The notes: generated by a model from the letters alone, not told the origin. A stretch of 64,000 nucleotides of DNA from Torymus aiolomorphi (GCA_036365515.1 CM070874.1:171791797-171855796), one strand, 5' to 3'. Numbered from the stretch's first letter, positions 1-11,072 are shown. Program-made: numbers and translations.

Positions 1-1156
1 AATAGTTGACTGCAAATGCGATATCTGGTCTCGTAGCTCCTGCCAGATATAACAAACTTCCAATGGCTTCTCTGTATGGTGCTTTGGTTTTTAATTTTGG
101 TTCTTCTGATTCGTTCGAGTTTTCTTCACTTCTGAGTTCTCTGTTTCTAACTTGCCTTGTTACCATGAGTGTTCTCTGAGTTTTGCATTCTGTCATGTTA
201 AATCTTTCTAAGATTTTCTCTGTGTATTCTGTCTGTTTTAATGCGAAGGTTTTATTTTGTCTGTCTCTGATAATTCTCATTCCCAAGAAGTTCTCTGGTT
301 CTTCTAAGTCTTTCATTTTAAATACAAGACTTAGTTTCTCTCTGATTTCTTCTAATTTTTGTTTGTCATTACTTGCTAGTAGTATGTCATCTACGTATAG
401 AATTAACATAATTACTTTTCCATCTTTTCTCCAAGTAAACAGGCATGGTTCATTTATGTATTTTTCCAGTCCTAGTTTTAGTGCTTCTTCTGAAAACCTT
501 ACATTCCATCTTTTTGGGCTGATTCTCAGACCATATAGAGCTTTCTGTAGTTTGCATACTTTTGTTCTTCTGATTTCTGCATCACAGTTTATACCATCTG
601 GAATCTCCATGTATATCTCCTCTTCCAGTGTTCCATTCAGAAAAGCGGTTTTGACATCCATCTGAAATACCTCTAGGTCGTATTTATTTATTATGGCTAA
701 CGCCGCTCTGATTATCGCTAATCTAGATACTGGTGCGTATGTCTCTTTCAATTCATATTCATTTCTGTCTTTAAAACCTCTGATTACTAACTTTCCTTTA
801 TACACATTTTCTCCTTTTTCACCTGTTTTCTTTTTGAAGACCTATTTCGAGTCTATTATGTGAACCTTTTTTTTCGTTTTGGAGGGTCTATCAATAAATT
901 GCCAAACGCTGTTTTCTTCCATTGATTTAATTTCCTCGTTTATGGCTTCTGACCACTTTACTTTATCGTCTGATGCCATGGCTTCTGAGTATGTTATTGG
1001 GTCTTTATTAATTGTGGCTATAAATACGTGTCTGATTTCATCTTCTGAATTTTCTTTATCACACCTTCTTTCTGAATTATGTGTTGGTTCTTGGTCTATT
1101 AATTTTAGACTTGTATCTTCTAATTGCCTTGTCACTTGGATTCTTCTGATAGACAT
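1..1156 (-). pseudogene. Copia reverse transcriptase (partial, one nonsense codon)
   Basis: This is the RVT_2-type reverse transcriptase of the copia element. From right to left it has an acidic linker, a segment of the W-S-E-A-I-N-E-E type that precedes RT, and then the RT domain. The first catalytic Asp (QMDVKTAF) and the Y-V-D-D box (386-397) are both present. The window edge falls in the region just after RT (SLLYLAGATRPDIAF), so RNase H is outside. A TAG at 842-844 interrupts the frame at the usual W-V-F-K start of RT, consistent with TGG to TAG. After that stop the frame is open to base 1. The linker is one frame off the upstream integrase, so a frameshift lies near 1160-1200. Function would be cDNA synthesis in virus-like particles; this copy cannot make it in one piece. 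Confidence 0.9.
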
Positions 1157-1173
1157 GTATTTTTCTCTGTTTT

Positions 1174-2967
1174 CTATTGTTTTCGCATTTCTTCTGGGTT
1201 GTTTGCGTTTCTCAGTTTCTGAGTTATTTGTCTCTTTATTTTCAGCTTTCCTTTTCTTTGGTTTGTGTTTTTGTTTATTTTCTGATTGTTTTTCCTCTGA
1301 TTTTTCTTTTTCCTCTGAGTTTGATGGTACTTTCCTATTTCCGGATCCTTTGATACTTCTGTCTCTTCTGATTTGTTCTCTGACTTATCTCTGTAAATAT
1401 CTTTGTAAACCAGTTTTTCATTACATCTGACATATCTGGAGTGAAGGAATTTTCCAGTTGAAGGATGCCAAAGGACGTAGCCTGTTGGCGAGTACCCAAC
1501 CATTATAGCTTTAATTGCTCTGTCTGAGAACTTCCTTTCCGTTATAGGAATTTTAGCATATGCTACACATCCAAATCTTCTGATTTTCTCTAAGTGGTTA
1601 TTGATTTTTGGAGTTAGCATATTTATTGGAGTTTCTGAGTTTAACGACTTATGTGGTGTTCTATTGTATATGTGAACTGCGGCTTCTACTCCCAATATCC
1701 ACATTGTTTCTGGTAAGCCGGAATCAATCATTAAAGCTCTGATCTTATTTTTCAACGTCTTATTAAATCTTTCTGCAGTTCCATCTAGTTCTGGTGTGTG
1801 TGGAGGTGCTACATTATACTCTATCTTTTCTAGTTTCATTACTTCTGAGAACTTTCCTCCGATGAATTCTGTTCCGTTATCAGCTCTGATATAACAGACT
1901 TTTTCATCTTTTCCTAATAGATTTCTCATTGTTATTAGGAATTTTTCAAGACAATCACCAGCCTCATTTTTATGTTTCACAGAGTATGCTTTAGCAAATC
2001 TCGTGTAATCATCTACAAATACAATTATAAACCTGTTACCACCAAGGAATGAAGCTGGCTTTATGGGTCCCATTGTGTCCGTGTGTATCATTTCTAACAG
2101 TCTGGATCTTCTGGTTCTATTCTCTGAAAACGGTAATTTTTCCATCTTTGCCATGATACACACTTCGCAATCCATTATGTCTTTGTCGAATTTAACTCCT
2201 TTTAATTTTTCATCTGATTTTTGCATCTGTTTGAGATAACCTAAAGAAGCATGACCTAATCTGATATGCCATAGCATGCCTTCATTCAATTTGCTCTTTT
2301 TGTTATCCTCTGATTTTTCATTATAGTCCAAAATTTCCATTGACTCATTTATGCTCATGCTATCTAGGTTATGTATTTTTCTGTTTAAAATTCTTTCATC
2401 TAAATCGAAGTCGCTAGTTTGAGGGCTTCTGATGTTTGGTTTTGTTTGAACGAGTTTTTCTCGATTCTCCCTCCCAATCTCAGACTTGTTCGTATCAATT
2501 TTCTCTGTATTCTCTTCTGGTAATTTATTTAATTCTAAATTCATGACATCCGTCTGAGATTGTTGCAAAAACTCGTCCAACGTAACTAACCTAGCCATGC
2601 ATGAATATTTTTCGTAATCTGAATTTTGATTATTTATATTTCTTTGTTTTTCTACATCTAAATTTATAATCCAATTTGGTTTCTCATATTTTCCTGTAAT
2701 ATATTCAGCACCTGTATTTTTATCGAAGACTTTCAAAATTTCATCATCTAAGTAAATTCCTAAACCTACGTCTGAAAAGCGTCTGAGCGAGATTAAATTC
2801 TCTGATATGTTTTCTGCTGATATTACATTTTTCAAAATAATTATTTCATCTGTATTAATATTTGATCTTACAATTAAATTTCCTTTTCCGTCTATTTCTA
2901 TATTTGCCGAATCATTTTTATTCGCGCTTCTGATTACCTCTCCCGTGCATTCTTTAAAATCGCTCAA
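1174..2967 (-). pseudogene. Copia integrase (long open segment of broken polyprotein)
   Basis: This segment of about 597 codons has no start codon of its own and continues the frame of the protease segment. After about 220 residues of linker comes the zinc-binding H-x3-H / C-x2-C pair (HIRLGHAS ... CEVCIMAK). The integrase core follows with its D, D, E residues in HTDTMGP, RADNGTEF and DGTAERFNK. A copia-type C-terminal part ends in F-G-C-x-A-Y and GYSPTGYVLWHP. All three catalytic acids are intact. The C-terminal tail is Lys/Arg/Asn-rich and ends at a stop at 1174, where RT should follow in frame, so an indel has probably cut pol here. It would insert element cDNA in the nucleus. This is the best preserved part of the copia copy. 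Confidence 0.92.
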
Positions 2968-3257
2968 TATTATACCCTTATTTACGATATGATCAGTAGC
3001 ACCTTAGTCTGCGATAAATTTAATGTTCGTATGCGGATTTGATTGAGTTTTAATTGTACCAGCAATATACGTTGTTGCTCCTTGCTTTAAGGTGTATTGT
3101 GATGCGCCTCTCGCGCCTCGATTTCTACCTCTTTTAAAAACCTTACCTCTGAAATTTCCACTTCCACCACCTCTTATAACAATACCTCTGCCTCTGTTAT
3201 TACCTCTGTCTCTAATATGTTTGTTTCCTCTGAACTGTGTGTAATCATTTGTGTTGT
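2968..3257 (-). pseudogene. Copia protease segment with stop in the active site
   Basis: Reading on from Gag in a shifted frame gives an Arg/Gly-rich stretch (RGNNRGRG, RGGGSGNFRG, KRGRNRGARG), then the aspartic-protease motif. The family motif is D-S-G-A-T-D-H. Here the sequence reads F-I-A-D, stop, G-A-T-D-H-I, with a TAA at 3004-3006 exactly in place of the active-site Ser. Downstream the frame continues without a break into integrase. The RG-rich stretch lies between the zinc knuckles and the protease and resembles an RNA-binding RGG region. It is out of frame with the end of Gag by one base, so Gag and Pol were probably a single frame before an indel near 3270-3300. Confidence 0.85.
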
Positions 3258-4144
3258 TTAGTGTTGTGTATTCTTTAATATAATTATTATCAAACCTTCT
3301 CTGAGTGCCTGTACTGTCCCCTTTTTAGGACAGTCCGTGCCTCTGTGTTCAACCTCTGAATTGCAGAAATAGCAGAACCACAGGTTTTGCTTTATGAGTG
3401 GGCAGTTCGGTGCCATGTGCCTCCGCTTATTGCATCTGAAACACTTAGCGTGTGGCCCCGACTGCCACTCTGGTTCATTCTGAATCAAATTCGCCCTGGG
3501 TCCTCTGGTTTCCTCTGAACTCTTTTTCTCTGCTTCTAACTGTAAAAGAAATGATTTTATTTCTTCTAAATTCATTTCTTTATTGTCAGTTTGTCTTCTG
3601 ATTAGGTAGGCTGAACGAAGTTCAGAGTTATCGCATGAAACCGCCTGGTAAAAAGCTGATCTTTTCTCCTCCTCAGATAGTGGCACAATTGTATCGCAAC
3701 TCTCATACTCTCTTATAATCGTATCGAATCTGTCACAAAATGCATTTCTCTTTTCTTTCTTATTTAATTTTAAGCGATACAATTGAGCCCTAACTGAGGA
3801 AGCTGTCACGTTTGCTTCTACTCTTCTGAATTCTCTGATTTTAATTAAAATTTCTTTGGGATCTTTTAAGAACAAAATTTTCTTATGATAGTATTCGTCC
3901 AAGTGATTTATGATAATATCTCTGACTAATGAATTTCTCTTTTCTACTTCTTTTTCGGTTAAGTTTAATGGGGCTTGCACTTTATCATCTATTATGTCTA
4001 ATAAATCATTAGATCTTAACTCTGAATGAAGATAATCTAACCACACATTTAAAACTACTTTTTATGACAATTTATAGTCTATTTTAATATTTAATTTTGA
4101 ACTATTTGATTTTATTTATTAAAAGACTCATTAAAATCGCCCAT
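3258..4144 (-). pseudogene. Copia Gag with two zinc knuckles, broken N-terminus
   Basis: A UBN2/copia-type Gag. The continuous part runs from about 4061 to 3258, and its N-terminal W-L-D-Y-L..L-L-D-I-I pattern matches the start of copia Gag capsid domains. The C-terminal part has a CCHC knuckle (CFRCNKRRHMAPNCP) and a second cysteine motif (CYFCNSEVEHRGTDCP). A plausible ATG lies at 4142-4144, but the frame from it ends after ten codons. The capsid frame is reached only through a one-base shift and past a further TAA at 4062-4064. The end of Gag is also shifted relative to the RG-rich and protease segment. Gag would form the particle and bind element RNA. Confidence 0.85.
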
Positions 4145-4149
4145 TATTC

Positions 4150-5852
4150 TGTTTTGGTGTGATTGTGTATTGTTTATTACTGATTCTGAATTTATATTAT
4201 CATCTGGGTTTACAGTGGTCGATTTGAGGAATGGTTGTGTTACTTTTAATATTCTGATTTTATTATTCTCTGTTTCTATCATCTGCGTCACTTTCTCTGA
4301 TGGTTTTATCGAGCAAAAATGTGATAGACCGGGCGGCGTGTACGGAGATTCTGATGTTGAGGTCTCGTCTGATTATACGTAAATAATTATTCTGATAAAT
4401 ATTTGGTCTTTCTGAATAATCTGAATTTAATAAACTCTTACAGATCTGTATTCTGATTCTCTTAAATTATTTACATTCTGCTCTGAATCAATTTTGTTAT
4501 ATTATCTTTATAACAATCGTAATATAATTTTATATTAATATAGTTTTTATTACACTGTGTAAATGACTTTATTTAAATTGAGATAGAGAGAAAATTATTT
4601 ATATATTAATATATAAAGTTTAAAAACAAATTATTTTTATTTCTCTGGCGTCTGATCGTCTCTGTTAGACATTCTAAATCTCTCTTCTCTTCTTATTTCT
4701 TCTGACTTCTGAATACTCTAACGCCAAACATTTATTCTGAATTATATTATTTTCAATATTTGTTTATTGATATTGTTGCTTCTCCCTTTGCTAGACCGCA
4801 CAGCAAGTCTAGTAAGTTCGAAGTCAGTCGTTACTCCCATGTGCACCAGTCCCACGCTCGTGCTCCCTCCGATCGTGACGTCACGCACAGCAATGACGCC
4901 AGTAGTGTCAGTGGGTTGGCCGTGCACTTACGCAGTCCCAATGATTCACACGGTTGTAACGACTTTACATGAAGGCAAGAATTCTCTGCACGGCAGTATC
5001 ATCTACGCCTCATGTCGTCATTACAGTGTGTATATCGCGTCTGAATATAATTCTGAGAATTGTGTATGTGTGCGTGCAGTGCGCGCTCAACGACGAGAAA
5101 ATACTTTTGTGAAACAAAATGGCGTCTGAATCTTTCTTGACGCGTCGTCCGCGTGTGCATGTCTATCCGTGTACGCCGCGCGCGCACCAGCAATTTGACT
5201 CACTCCCTCCGAATCTCTGAATTTCCCTCACGAAGAATTCTGTTTTGAATCTATTCTGAGAGAAAACACTTATATGAAAGAAATTGTGCCTGACGCTTTC
5301 TCCACGTTTCGTCTGTGTGTGTGCGTGTTTCTGTATGTATGTGCCTAACGGATAGAACACGTTAATGTGAAAAAAATTGCATCTAATTTTCTCTTCACGC
5401 CTCGTTCGCGTGTGCACGTCCGTGCATGCACGCTGCGCGTGCTTTTCAACTGCTTTCTTACTCCGTCTTATTCTGCGTGTATTACTTATGAAAAAGAAAC
5501 ACTGCTTAGTCGCGTCTTGCGCCCGCACCACAATTCTTCGATATTTCTCCTCGCACGCCCCGTCAAATTCTCGTCTGATTTAGCGTCTTAATAGATTTTC
5601 TTCTGAATGCTTCTGATTATTTTCTGAAGTTAATCTTAAATAATTCTTATAATTTGCAGTATTATTCAATCTTATAAATGAGAGCTATTTATCGCGTATT
5701 TCTAATTAGCTCTTTGCTATTCTAAACAAACTTACGTCTGAAAACTCTTGCCACGCGGTCAAAACCTCAACATGGCCGCATTTCTCGGTTAGCTTCGCAA
5801 AAAACTCAGGTACTCACCGATCTTCTTCTAAGTGCCTGCCTCCAAAGCTCAC
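4150..5852 (-). other. Copia 5' leader, unusually long, with degenerate tandem repeats
   Basis: The roughly 1.7 kb between the primer-binding site and the Gag start has no convincing reading frame. It is much longer than the leader of Drosophila copia. Between about 5090 and 5480 three diverged copies of a unit of roughly 130-150 bases can be aligned by eye. Each has an A-rich start with a tgaaa-aaatt core, then a tctt/tctc run, a cacgcctcgt-like string and a CpG/GTGT-rich tail (copies start near 5095, 5260 and 5355). TCTGA occurs about 24 times here. The short reading frames on both strands are shadows of these repeats. Confidence 0.6.
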
Positions 5853-5873
5853 AGCGTGGCTGGGCCGATAACC
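5853..5873 (-). other. Primer-binding site for initiator tRNA-Met fragment
   Basis: Directly inside the 5' LTR the minus strand reads GGTTATCGGCCCAGC then CACGCT. This is complementary to the anticodon-arm part of eukaryotic initiator tRNA-Met, with one mismatch and one extra base. Drosophila copia is primed by a 5' half of initiator tRNA-Met using the same internal site rather than the tRNA 3' end. The position, with no spacer after the LTR terminal CA, supports both the LTR boundary and the copia assignment. Confidence 0.85.
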
Positions 5874-6210
5874 TGTTGGAGTGGGTATATAAATGAGGAG
5901 GCCAAAACACTATATAAAACAATAAAACTCTTTATTGAGACTCTGAGTAGGTTGGTGGTACAGGGTGTAGCGAAGGTGATACGTCCGTATCGGTCTGCGT
6001 TCGGCACAGGAGAGAAAGAGTCGCGCCATCGTAGGCGCGAACACGGAGCAGACGTTGTCGTGTAGAGGGGAGACCGCAGTACATCCACTGCACTCCTCTG
6101 CTGTGTAGGCTGGCGCCATCTCGGCGCTGTGGACAGCGGCGCATACCGTGATGTTCCGCTGTAGAGCGTTGCGTGGACTCAAAGCAGTCAAAGCCCACGT
6201 GCTTCTTACA
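5874..6210 (-). repeat. Copia 5' LTR (337 bp)
   Basis: On the minus strand the repeat starts TGTAAGAAGC and ends CACTCCAACA, giving the TG...CA ends expected of an LTR, and it abuts the primer-binding site. On the plus strand it runs from TGTTGGAGTG to CTTCTTACA. AATAAA-like and TATA-like strings occur near the inner end, but strand and position do not let me assign a promoter firmly. The other LTR lies outside the window, so identity cannot be measured. The five bases after it (atatt, 6211-6215) are the candidate target-site duplication. Confidence 0.8.
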
Positions 6211-6375
6211 ATATTATAAAAGTTGGAAATGAAATTTCCAAGAAAAAAATTAGTTTATTATAAAATAAATACATTAGAGTCAAATTTCTACATTGTCAAT
6301 TCAATTAAAATTAAATTTTTTCTTATTACTTCCGAGTTAACGTTCCTTTAATCATATATTCTATTAATAGTTAAA

Positions 6376-7636
6376 ATGGCGAAAGACCGCAAATCGGGAG
6401 CATTTATGCGCGAAATGCAAGCCTCGTTTAACGAAGAAGTAGAAGACACTCGGGAACGAAAACGTTTCGAATGGGAACGGGCGGTGACAATGGAACTACA
6501 ATTGTTATATGAACGACAGAATGACCTCGAAAATCTGCTCGAAGGTCACGACGAGGAAAATGACGCGTCAAATCACCGAAACTAAGGGCAACGTTAGTCG
6601 CGATAATGCGGAACGAAATAAATGAAAAATATGACGCATTAACGCAATCGGTCGGAAAACTCCGGACGGAAAACGCAACAATCGCCGTAGAAATGACTAA
6701 ATTAAAACACCGTGTTGAATTATTAGAAACGGAGAACGATAAATTAATCAACCAAGTTTGTGAACTCTCGCAGAGAGATGATGAAGCGCAGAATGATCGC
6801 GAAATAGACTCTAGGCTCGCAGAGTCGAAAAGAGGTTTTCCGCGAGAGATAAGCCACATCAAACTGGATTTCGAGAAAGAAATATCAGAATTAAAAAACA
6901 CAATTAAGGATTTGAAAAAATCACCAGTAAAATCTAACAACTCTGGGAGCGAAGTGTCTCAAAGAATAAAGTTAGATATCCCCAAGTACCGAGGGCTTGA
7001 GAATGCAAGGCCAGTTAAATTTCTATCAGAATTTGAGAAATACATAAACGTGGTAAGACCAAATTTTGATCAACTGTTATGCTTAATTTCTCAAGCACAC
7101 GAGGGTGACGCTAAGGATTGGTGGTACTTGCAGGAGGCAGAAATTGAGTCATACGACCAATTTGTCATACGGTTTCGCGAACGATATTGGAGCGCGAATC
7201 GTAACGTGCGGCGAAACGAAAGATAGCATTCGGCCAGCACCAGCCGGGGGGCAATCTTAATCGCGTTGAATATGCAACGAATCTGTTCGGTTTAGGGAAA
7301 GAGCTAGATCTCGAGTACACGGTGGCTGAGTTTGTTGTGCGCGTTAGCGAACATTTCGAAAGAAATATTCGGCACACCGTTTTAGGACAGCAAGTCAAAG
7401 ATAAAAATGTGTCGTTAAAGATGTTAGCTGATTATGACGGAGACGACCAACGTCACCGAAAATACGATAAAATAAGCCACAACAAATCCAGTCCACTTTC
7501 AGATACGGCTAACGCGCAAAATATATCGTATGATAAGCCGCACCAATGGCAGTTGAAAAATGTAAATGTGAACGAGTTACAGTCAGCAACGCCGCCGGAA
7601 ATAAAGGAGAAAACTCCGAACAAAGGGATCAAATAA
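6376..7636 (+). pseudogene. Gypsy Gag, three frame-shifted segments
   Basis: The segments are 6376-6585, 6606-7226 and 7322-7636, each in another frame. The first starts with a real ATG (MAKDRKSGAF) after a short AT-rich leader. The second is strongly charged with heptad-like spacing over its first 110 residues, predicting a coiled coil. It then enters a capsid-like domain (IKLDIPKYRG ... DWWYLQEAEIESYDQFVIRFRERYW). The frame breaks right after that motif, and in another frame continues to a helical part (AEFVVRVSEHF ... KMLADYDGDD). No CCHC knuckle is visible, although 7546-7764 encodes a basic Asn/Lys-rich tail in yet another frame. Confidence 0.8.
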
Positions 7637-7850
7637 ACGAGAAAAAATCAGCACGGAAGCGTAAAAACGAACGGAATAAGGAATTAATCCGAAGCTACGA
7701 CGAAGTGGACATAAATAATATAAATTTAGGAAACACTAATACCGAAAATTCGGGAAACGCATAATAGTTGCTTGTTGCATGTCAAAAATTTAACCACTAC
7801 AAGCAACTCAATCGGAGAATGAAAATTGTAATAAAGATATCTCTTCTATA

Positions 7851-8036
7851 GTGGAGGACCCGCGAGAAAATCTTTTGTATGATGGAAAACGAGAAGGTGT
7901 AAATACTAAAGAAACGCGTTGTCCGGAGGTAAATATCAAAGTCAAAGACATAGAGGTAAACCCCTTAATTGACACGGGAAGTGAGATCACTTGCATCTCT
8001 GAGGAATTTTATTACGCTAATGCAAAGGCAGGATAA
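7851..8036 (+). pseudogene. Gypsy aspartic protease fragment
   Basis: A short frame containing the retroviral-type protease core: V-N-P-L-I-D-T-G-S-E-I-T-C-I-S. The active-site Asp-Thr-Gly is intact. In this family the protease would release Gag and Pol products. The frame closes 17 codons after the motif at a TAA. A stretch of about 200 bases upstream (7637-7850) carries only the basic Gag tail in another frame. The flap region and the second half of the domain are not in a continuous frame here. Confidence 0.75.
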
Positions 8037-8059
8037 GTGGAAAATTCATAAAGGGAGCA

Positions 8060-9535
8060 ATGGGCACAAAGTCATCGCGAATAAAACTCCAAGTTCTTCT
8101 AAACGTTGAAATTGCAAAGATAAAACTAGATATTATATTGATAGTAATGCCGAAACTGGTCAAACCATGCATTATTGGATATGATACGCAAAAAGCTCTT
8201 AGTATGCTAATAGATACCGGCAGAGCAGAAATCCTCTTAACCATTAACGATCAATGTGTTCATTGTTCTTATAAGGAGACCATAATGTACTCAGAAGAGT
8301 ATGCGTCTCTTAGAATCGAACAGTCGTATGAGTCTGAATGCCGAAACGCTGACTCATACGATGATCTCATTGCTTATGATCTTTCATATGAAGTCTCGAT
8401 AGAAGAGATCGAAGAAAAGATCAAATCATGCAAAAACCTAAAAAATTCCCAAAGGGATAAACTTAAGTGCTTAATAGTACAATACAAAGAGGTATTTCAG
8501 AAACGCCCAGGTCTACTATCTAACTATGAGTATACTATTAAAATAAAAGGTGATGCACCCTTTTATTCAAAGCCGTATCCCATCCCCATAAATTATAGAG
8601 ATAAAGTTAAAATTGAAATCGATAAATGGCAAGAACTTGGAATAATTCGGCGTTCGACGAGTCCATATATAAACCCTCTCGTGGTTGTAATTAAAAGAGA
8701 CGGATCAATCCGCCTATGCTTAGATGCACGTAAACTAAACGAAAAATTAGTAAATGATTATGAATCCCCTCCCGGTATAGAGGAGATATTTTTAAGATGT
8801 AAAAACGTAAACGTTTTGTCCAGCTTTGATTTAACGAGTAGTTTCCATCAAATAAAGCTTTCAGAAGAAAGTAGGAAATACACCGCGTTCATTTGCGACA
8901 ATAAAGTTTATGAGTTTAATGTAGTGCCATTTGGTATAAAAACAAGTAGTGCCGCACTAATAAGAGGTCTAGACCTAGCCGTCGCTAGTCTCGAAGACTT
9001 TCTTATAAGTTTTGTAGATGACTTACTATGTATTTCAGAAGATTTTGATAGTCACTTACAAAATATTCAATCGTTATTTGAAAATTTATTAAAAAACAAT
9101 CTAAGAATTAGTTTTAAAAAATCAAAACTAGTACAGGAAGAAGTAAAATTTCTGGGTCATATCTTAACGGCCGAAGGAGTAAAACCTGGCCCAGAGAAAA
9201 TTAGAACAATTAAAAATTTTAAGAGACCTAGAAATTTTAGGGAACTGCAGAGATTTCTCGGATTTGTAAATTTCTATACGAAATTCGCGAGAAATTACTC
9301 GGCTCATACCGTTCCGCTTCTAAACTTGTTAAAACAGAGTAAGAAGTATGAATGGACAGATGATCATGAAAAAGCTTTCATTGATATTAAAAATATATTC
9401 GATGAGCATATTATATTAAAATATGAGGACCCGCAACGTCTATTCATACTCACTACCGACGCGAGAGATTATGCGATAGCTGCGGTGCTCGCAAGTAAAC
9501 GATCAAAACGAAGAACAAATTGTCACGTTTTTTAG
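8060..9535 (+). pseudogene. Gypsy reverse transcriptase
   Basis: A frame of about 491 codons covering the complete RT of a Ty3/Gypsy Pol. Recognisable blocks in order are YPIPINYRDKV, the LVVVIKRDGSIRLCLDARKLN block, SSFDLTSSFHQIKL (first catalytic Asp), VVPFGIKTSSAAL, the active box F-V-D-D (in ISFVDDLLCIS), VKFLGHILTAEGVKPGPEKI, and RNase H linker blocks such as LQRFLGFVNFY. It runs into RNase H as far as TTDARDYAIAAVL and then loses frame at about 9490. The RT catalytic residues look intact. There is no natural start codon because this is an internal Pol segment. Confidence 0.9.
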
Positions 9536-9872
9536 CCGTACTCTGAAGGGAAGTGAATACTCCTATTTCACAAATGAGAAAGAGATGCTAGCTATAGTTT
9601 GGGCACTAACACGTTTAGATACGTACTTGCAGGGGGCACCGAAAATTATCGTACGAACAGATCACGAAGCTCTCACTTTTCATAAAAACTGCAAATTTAA
9701 TAATGCTAGATTACGGAGGTAGAGTCTCGCGATGCAAGACTTTTGTTTAGAACCGGTATATTTGCCGGGACGCAAGAACGCCGTCGTCGATTACTTAAGT
9801 CATCAAATACACGACTATCCAGAAGAATCGAGTTGGAAGAACGAAATATTAATCGCCTCAATGCTCGTGTAG
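9495..9872 (+). pseudogene. Gypsy RNase H, frameshifted and with two stops
   Basis: RNase H continues one frame away from RT: EEQIVTFFSRTLKG, YFTNEKEMLAIVWALTRL (catalytic Glu) and RTDHEALTFHK (catalytic Asp). Its first catalytic Asp is in TTDARDYA, just before the break. A TAG at 9720-9722 replaces the Trp expected in the R-R-W-S-L-A-M-Q block. A second TAG at 9870-9872 separates RNase H from the integrase frame, with which it is in phase. The domain would remove RNA from the RNA-DNA hybrid during reverse transcription. Confidence 0.85.
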
Positions 9873-11072
9873 ATGCCGAGTCGCGAATTAATAAATAATT
9901 TAAAGAATTTAAAAACATTACAGGAAAATGATCCATATATTAACAAATTAATTACGGAGATTCCAAACGACGAAAAAATGCAAAAACGCTTCATACTAAA
10001 AAATGATATAATGCAGAAAATTGCATTAAATCAGAATAAGATAATATTACCCGAAAATCTTCTGGGTAGTCTGGCACGGGAAACTCACGAGATATACGGT
10101 CACATTGGCTCTTCGAAAATTTTTAAGATGTTACACGAACATTTCTTCGCATCAAAGTTAAGACAGAAAATTCACGCGATACTCCGCACGTGCGACACAT
10201 GTCAAAAGACAAAATACTTAACCTACAGATTAAATAAACACGTCCAACCAATATTAACAGAAAAACCTAATGATATGCTATCGATAGATTTTTTTGGACC
10301 CTTATCGACGTCAGCGGGGGGCGTTAAATACCTGTTAACCACGGTGGATGTATTCAGTAAATTTGTAGTGATGGACCCGATCAGGAAGGCGAATATGGCA
10401 ACCATGATAAGAAAAATATTCAATAATTACATCAATAATTTTGGTAGACCGAAGTCAATACTTTCAGATCACGGGACCCAATTTACCTCAGATAAATGGG
10501 GGAAAAAGCTTAGGGAAGAAGGAATTAAGCCGGTATTCTCGTCAATACGACATCCTCAAAGGAATCCTGTCAAGTGAGTACACCGAGAGATCGGACGTCT
10601 TTTCCGGACGTTTGTTAAAGATAAGCATACCAGCTGGATCGTACAAAATATAATTAATGTTACACATCATGAAACCACAGGATTTACCCCAGTGGAGTTG
10701 CATCTAAATATTAAGCCCACGCGGGTATGGGAAAAATGGTTGCCAACTAAAGTAAACTCGAATCAAATTCCACATAAACAAAAATTATTCCTTGCCCGCG
10801 AGCAAGCGCATAATTTCTTGAAGAAACGAGCGATACGAAAAAACATAAGATCTCGACACTTTGAATTTAATGAAGGTGATAGCGTTTTAGTGAAAGCACT
10901 GAATGTATCCGACGCGGCAGAAAGGAAAATAGCAAAATTTTTTCATGTGTATGAAGGGCCATACACAATTAAGAAAAAAATAGGGCCAGATACATATATG
11001 ATAGTAGATATAGACTCAAATAGAGAACGCGGAAAGTTGCATATACAGAACTTAAAGCCATATTATGAATAA
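9873..11072 (+). pseudogene. Gypsy integrase with catalytic Glu lost
   Basis: The zinc-binding H-x4-H and C-x2-C pair is present (HEIYGHIGSSK ... CDTCQ). The core Asp residues are seen in SIDFFGP and SDHGTQF. In the third motif, where Gypsy integrases have N-P-V-E-R-x-N/H-R-E-I-G-R, this copy has N-P-V-K followed by TGA (10575-10577), then V-H-R-E-I-G-R in the same frame. So the catalytic Glu is Lys and the next Arg is a stop. Past the stop the frame stays open to 11072 and includes a C-terminal GPYTIKKKIGPDTYMI domain. It has one frame and one nonsense codon. Confidence 0.88.

Larger units (their letters stand above)
1..6210 (-). mobile_element. Ty1/copia LTR retrotransposon, 3' end outside window
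   Basis: Read on the minus strand the order is 5' LTR (5874-6210), primer-binding site, a leader of about 1.7 kb, Gag with zinc knuckles, aspartic protease, integrase, then reverse transcriptase. Integrase before RT is the defining order of Ty1/copia (Pseudoviridae). RNase H and the 3' LTR would lie left of base 1. The copy is dead: there are breaks at the Gag N-terminus, the Gag C-terminus, the protease active site, between integrase and RT, and at the start of RT. TCTGA (TCAGA in element sense) is very frequent through coding and leader parts alike but not in the LTR. Confidence 0.95.

Noticed and set aside
5080..5480. CRISPR-like array
   Set aside because: Units are diverged and adjacent with no spacers, in a eukaryotic copia leader.
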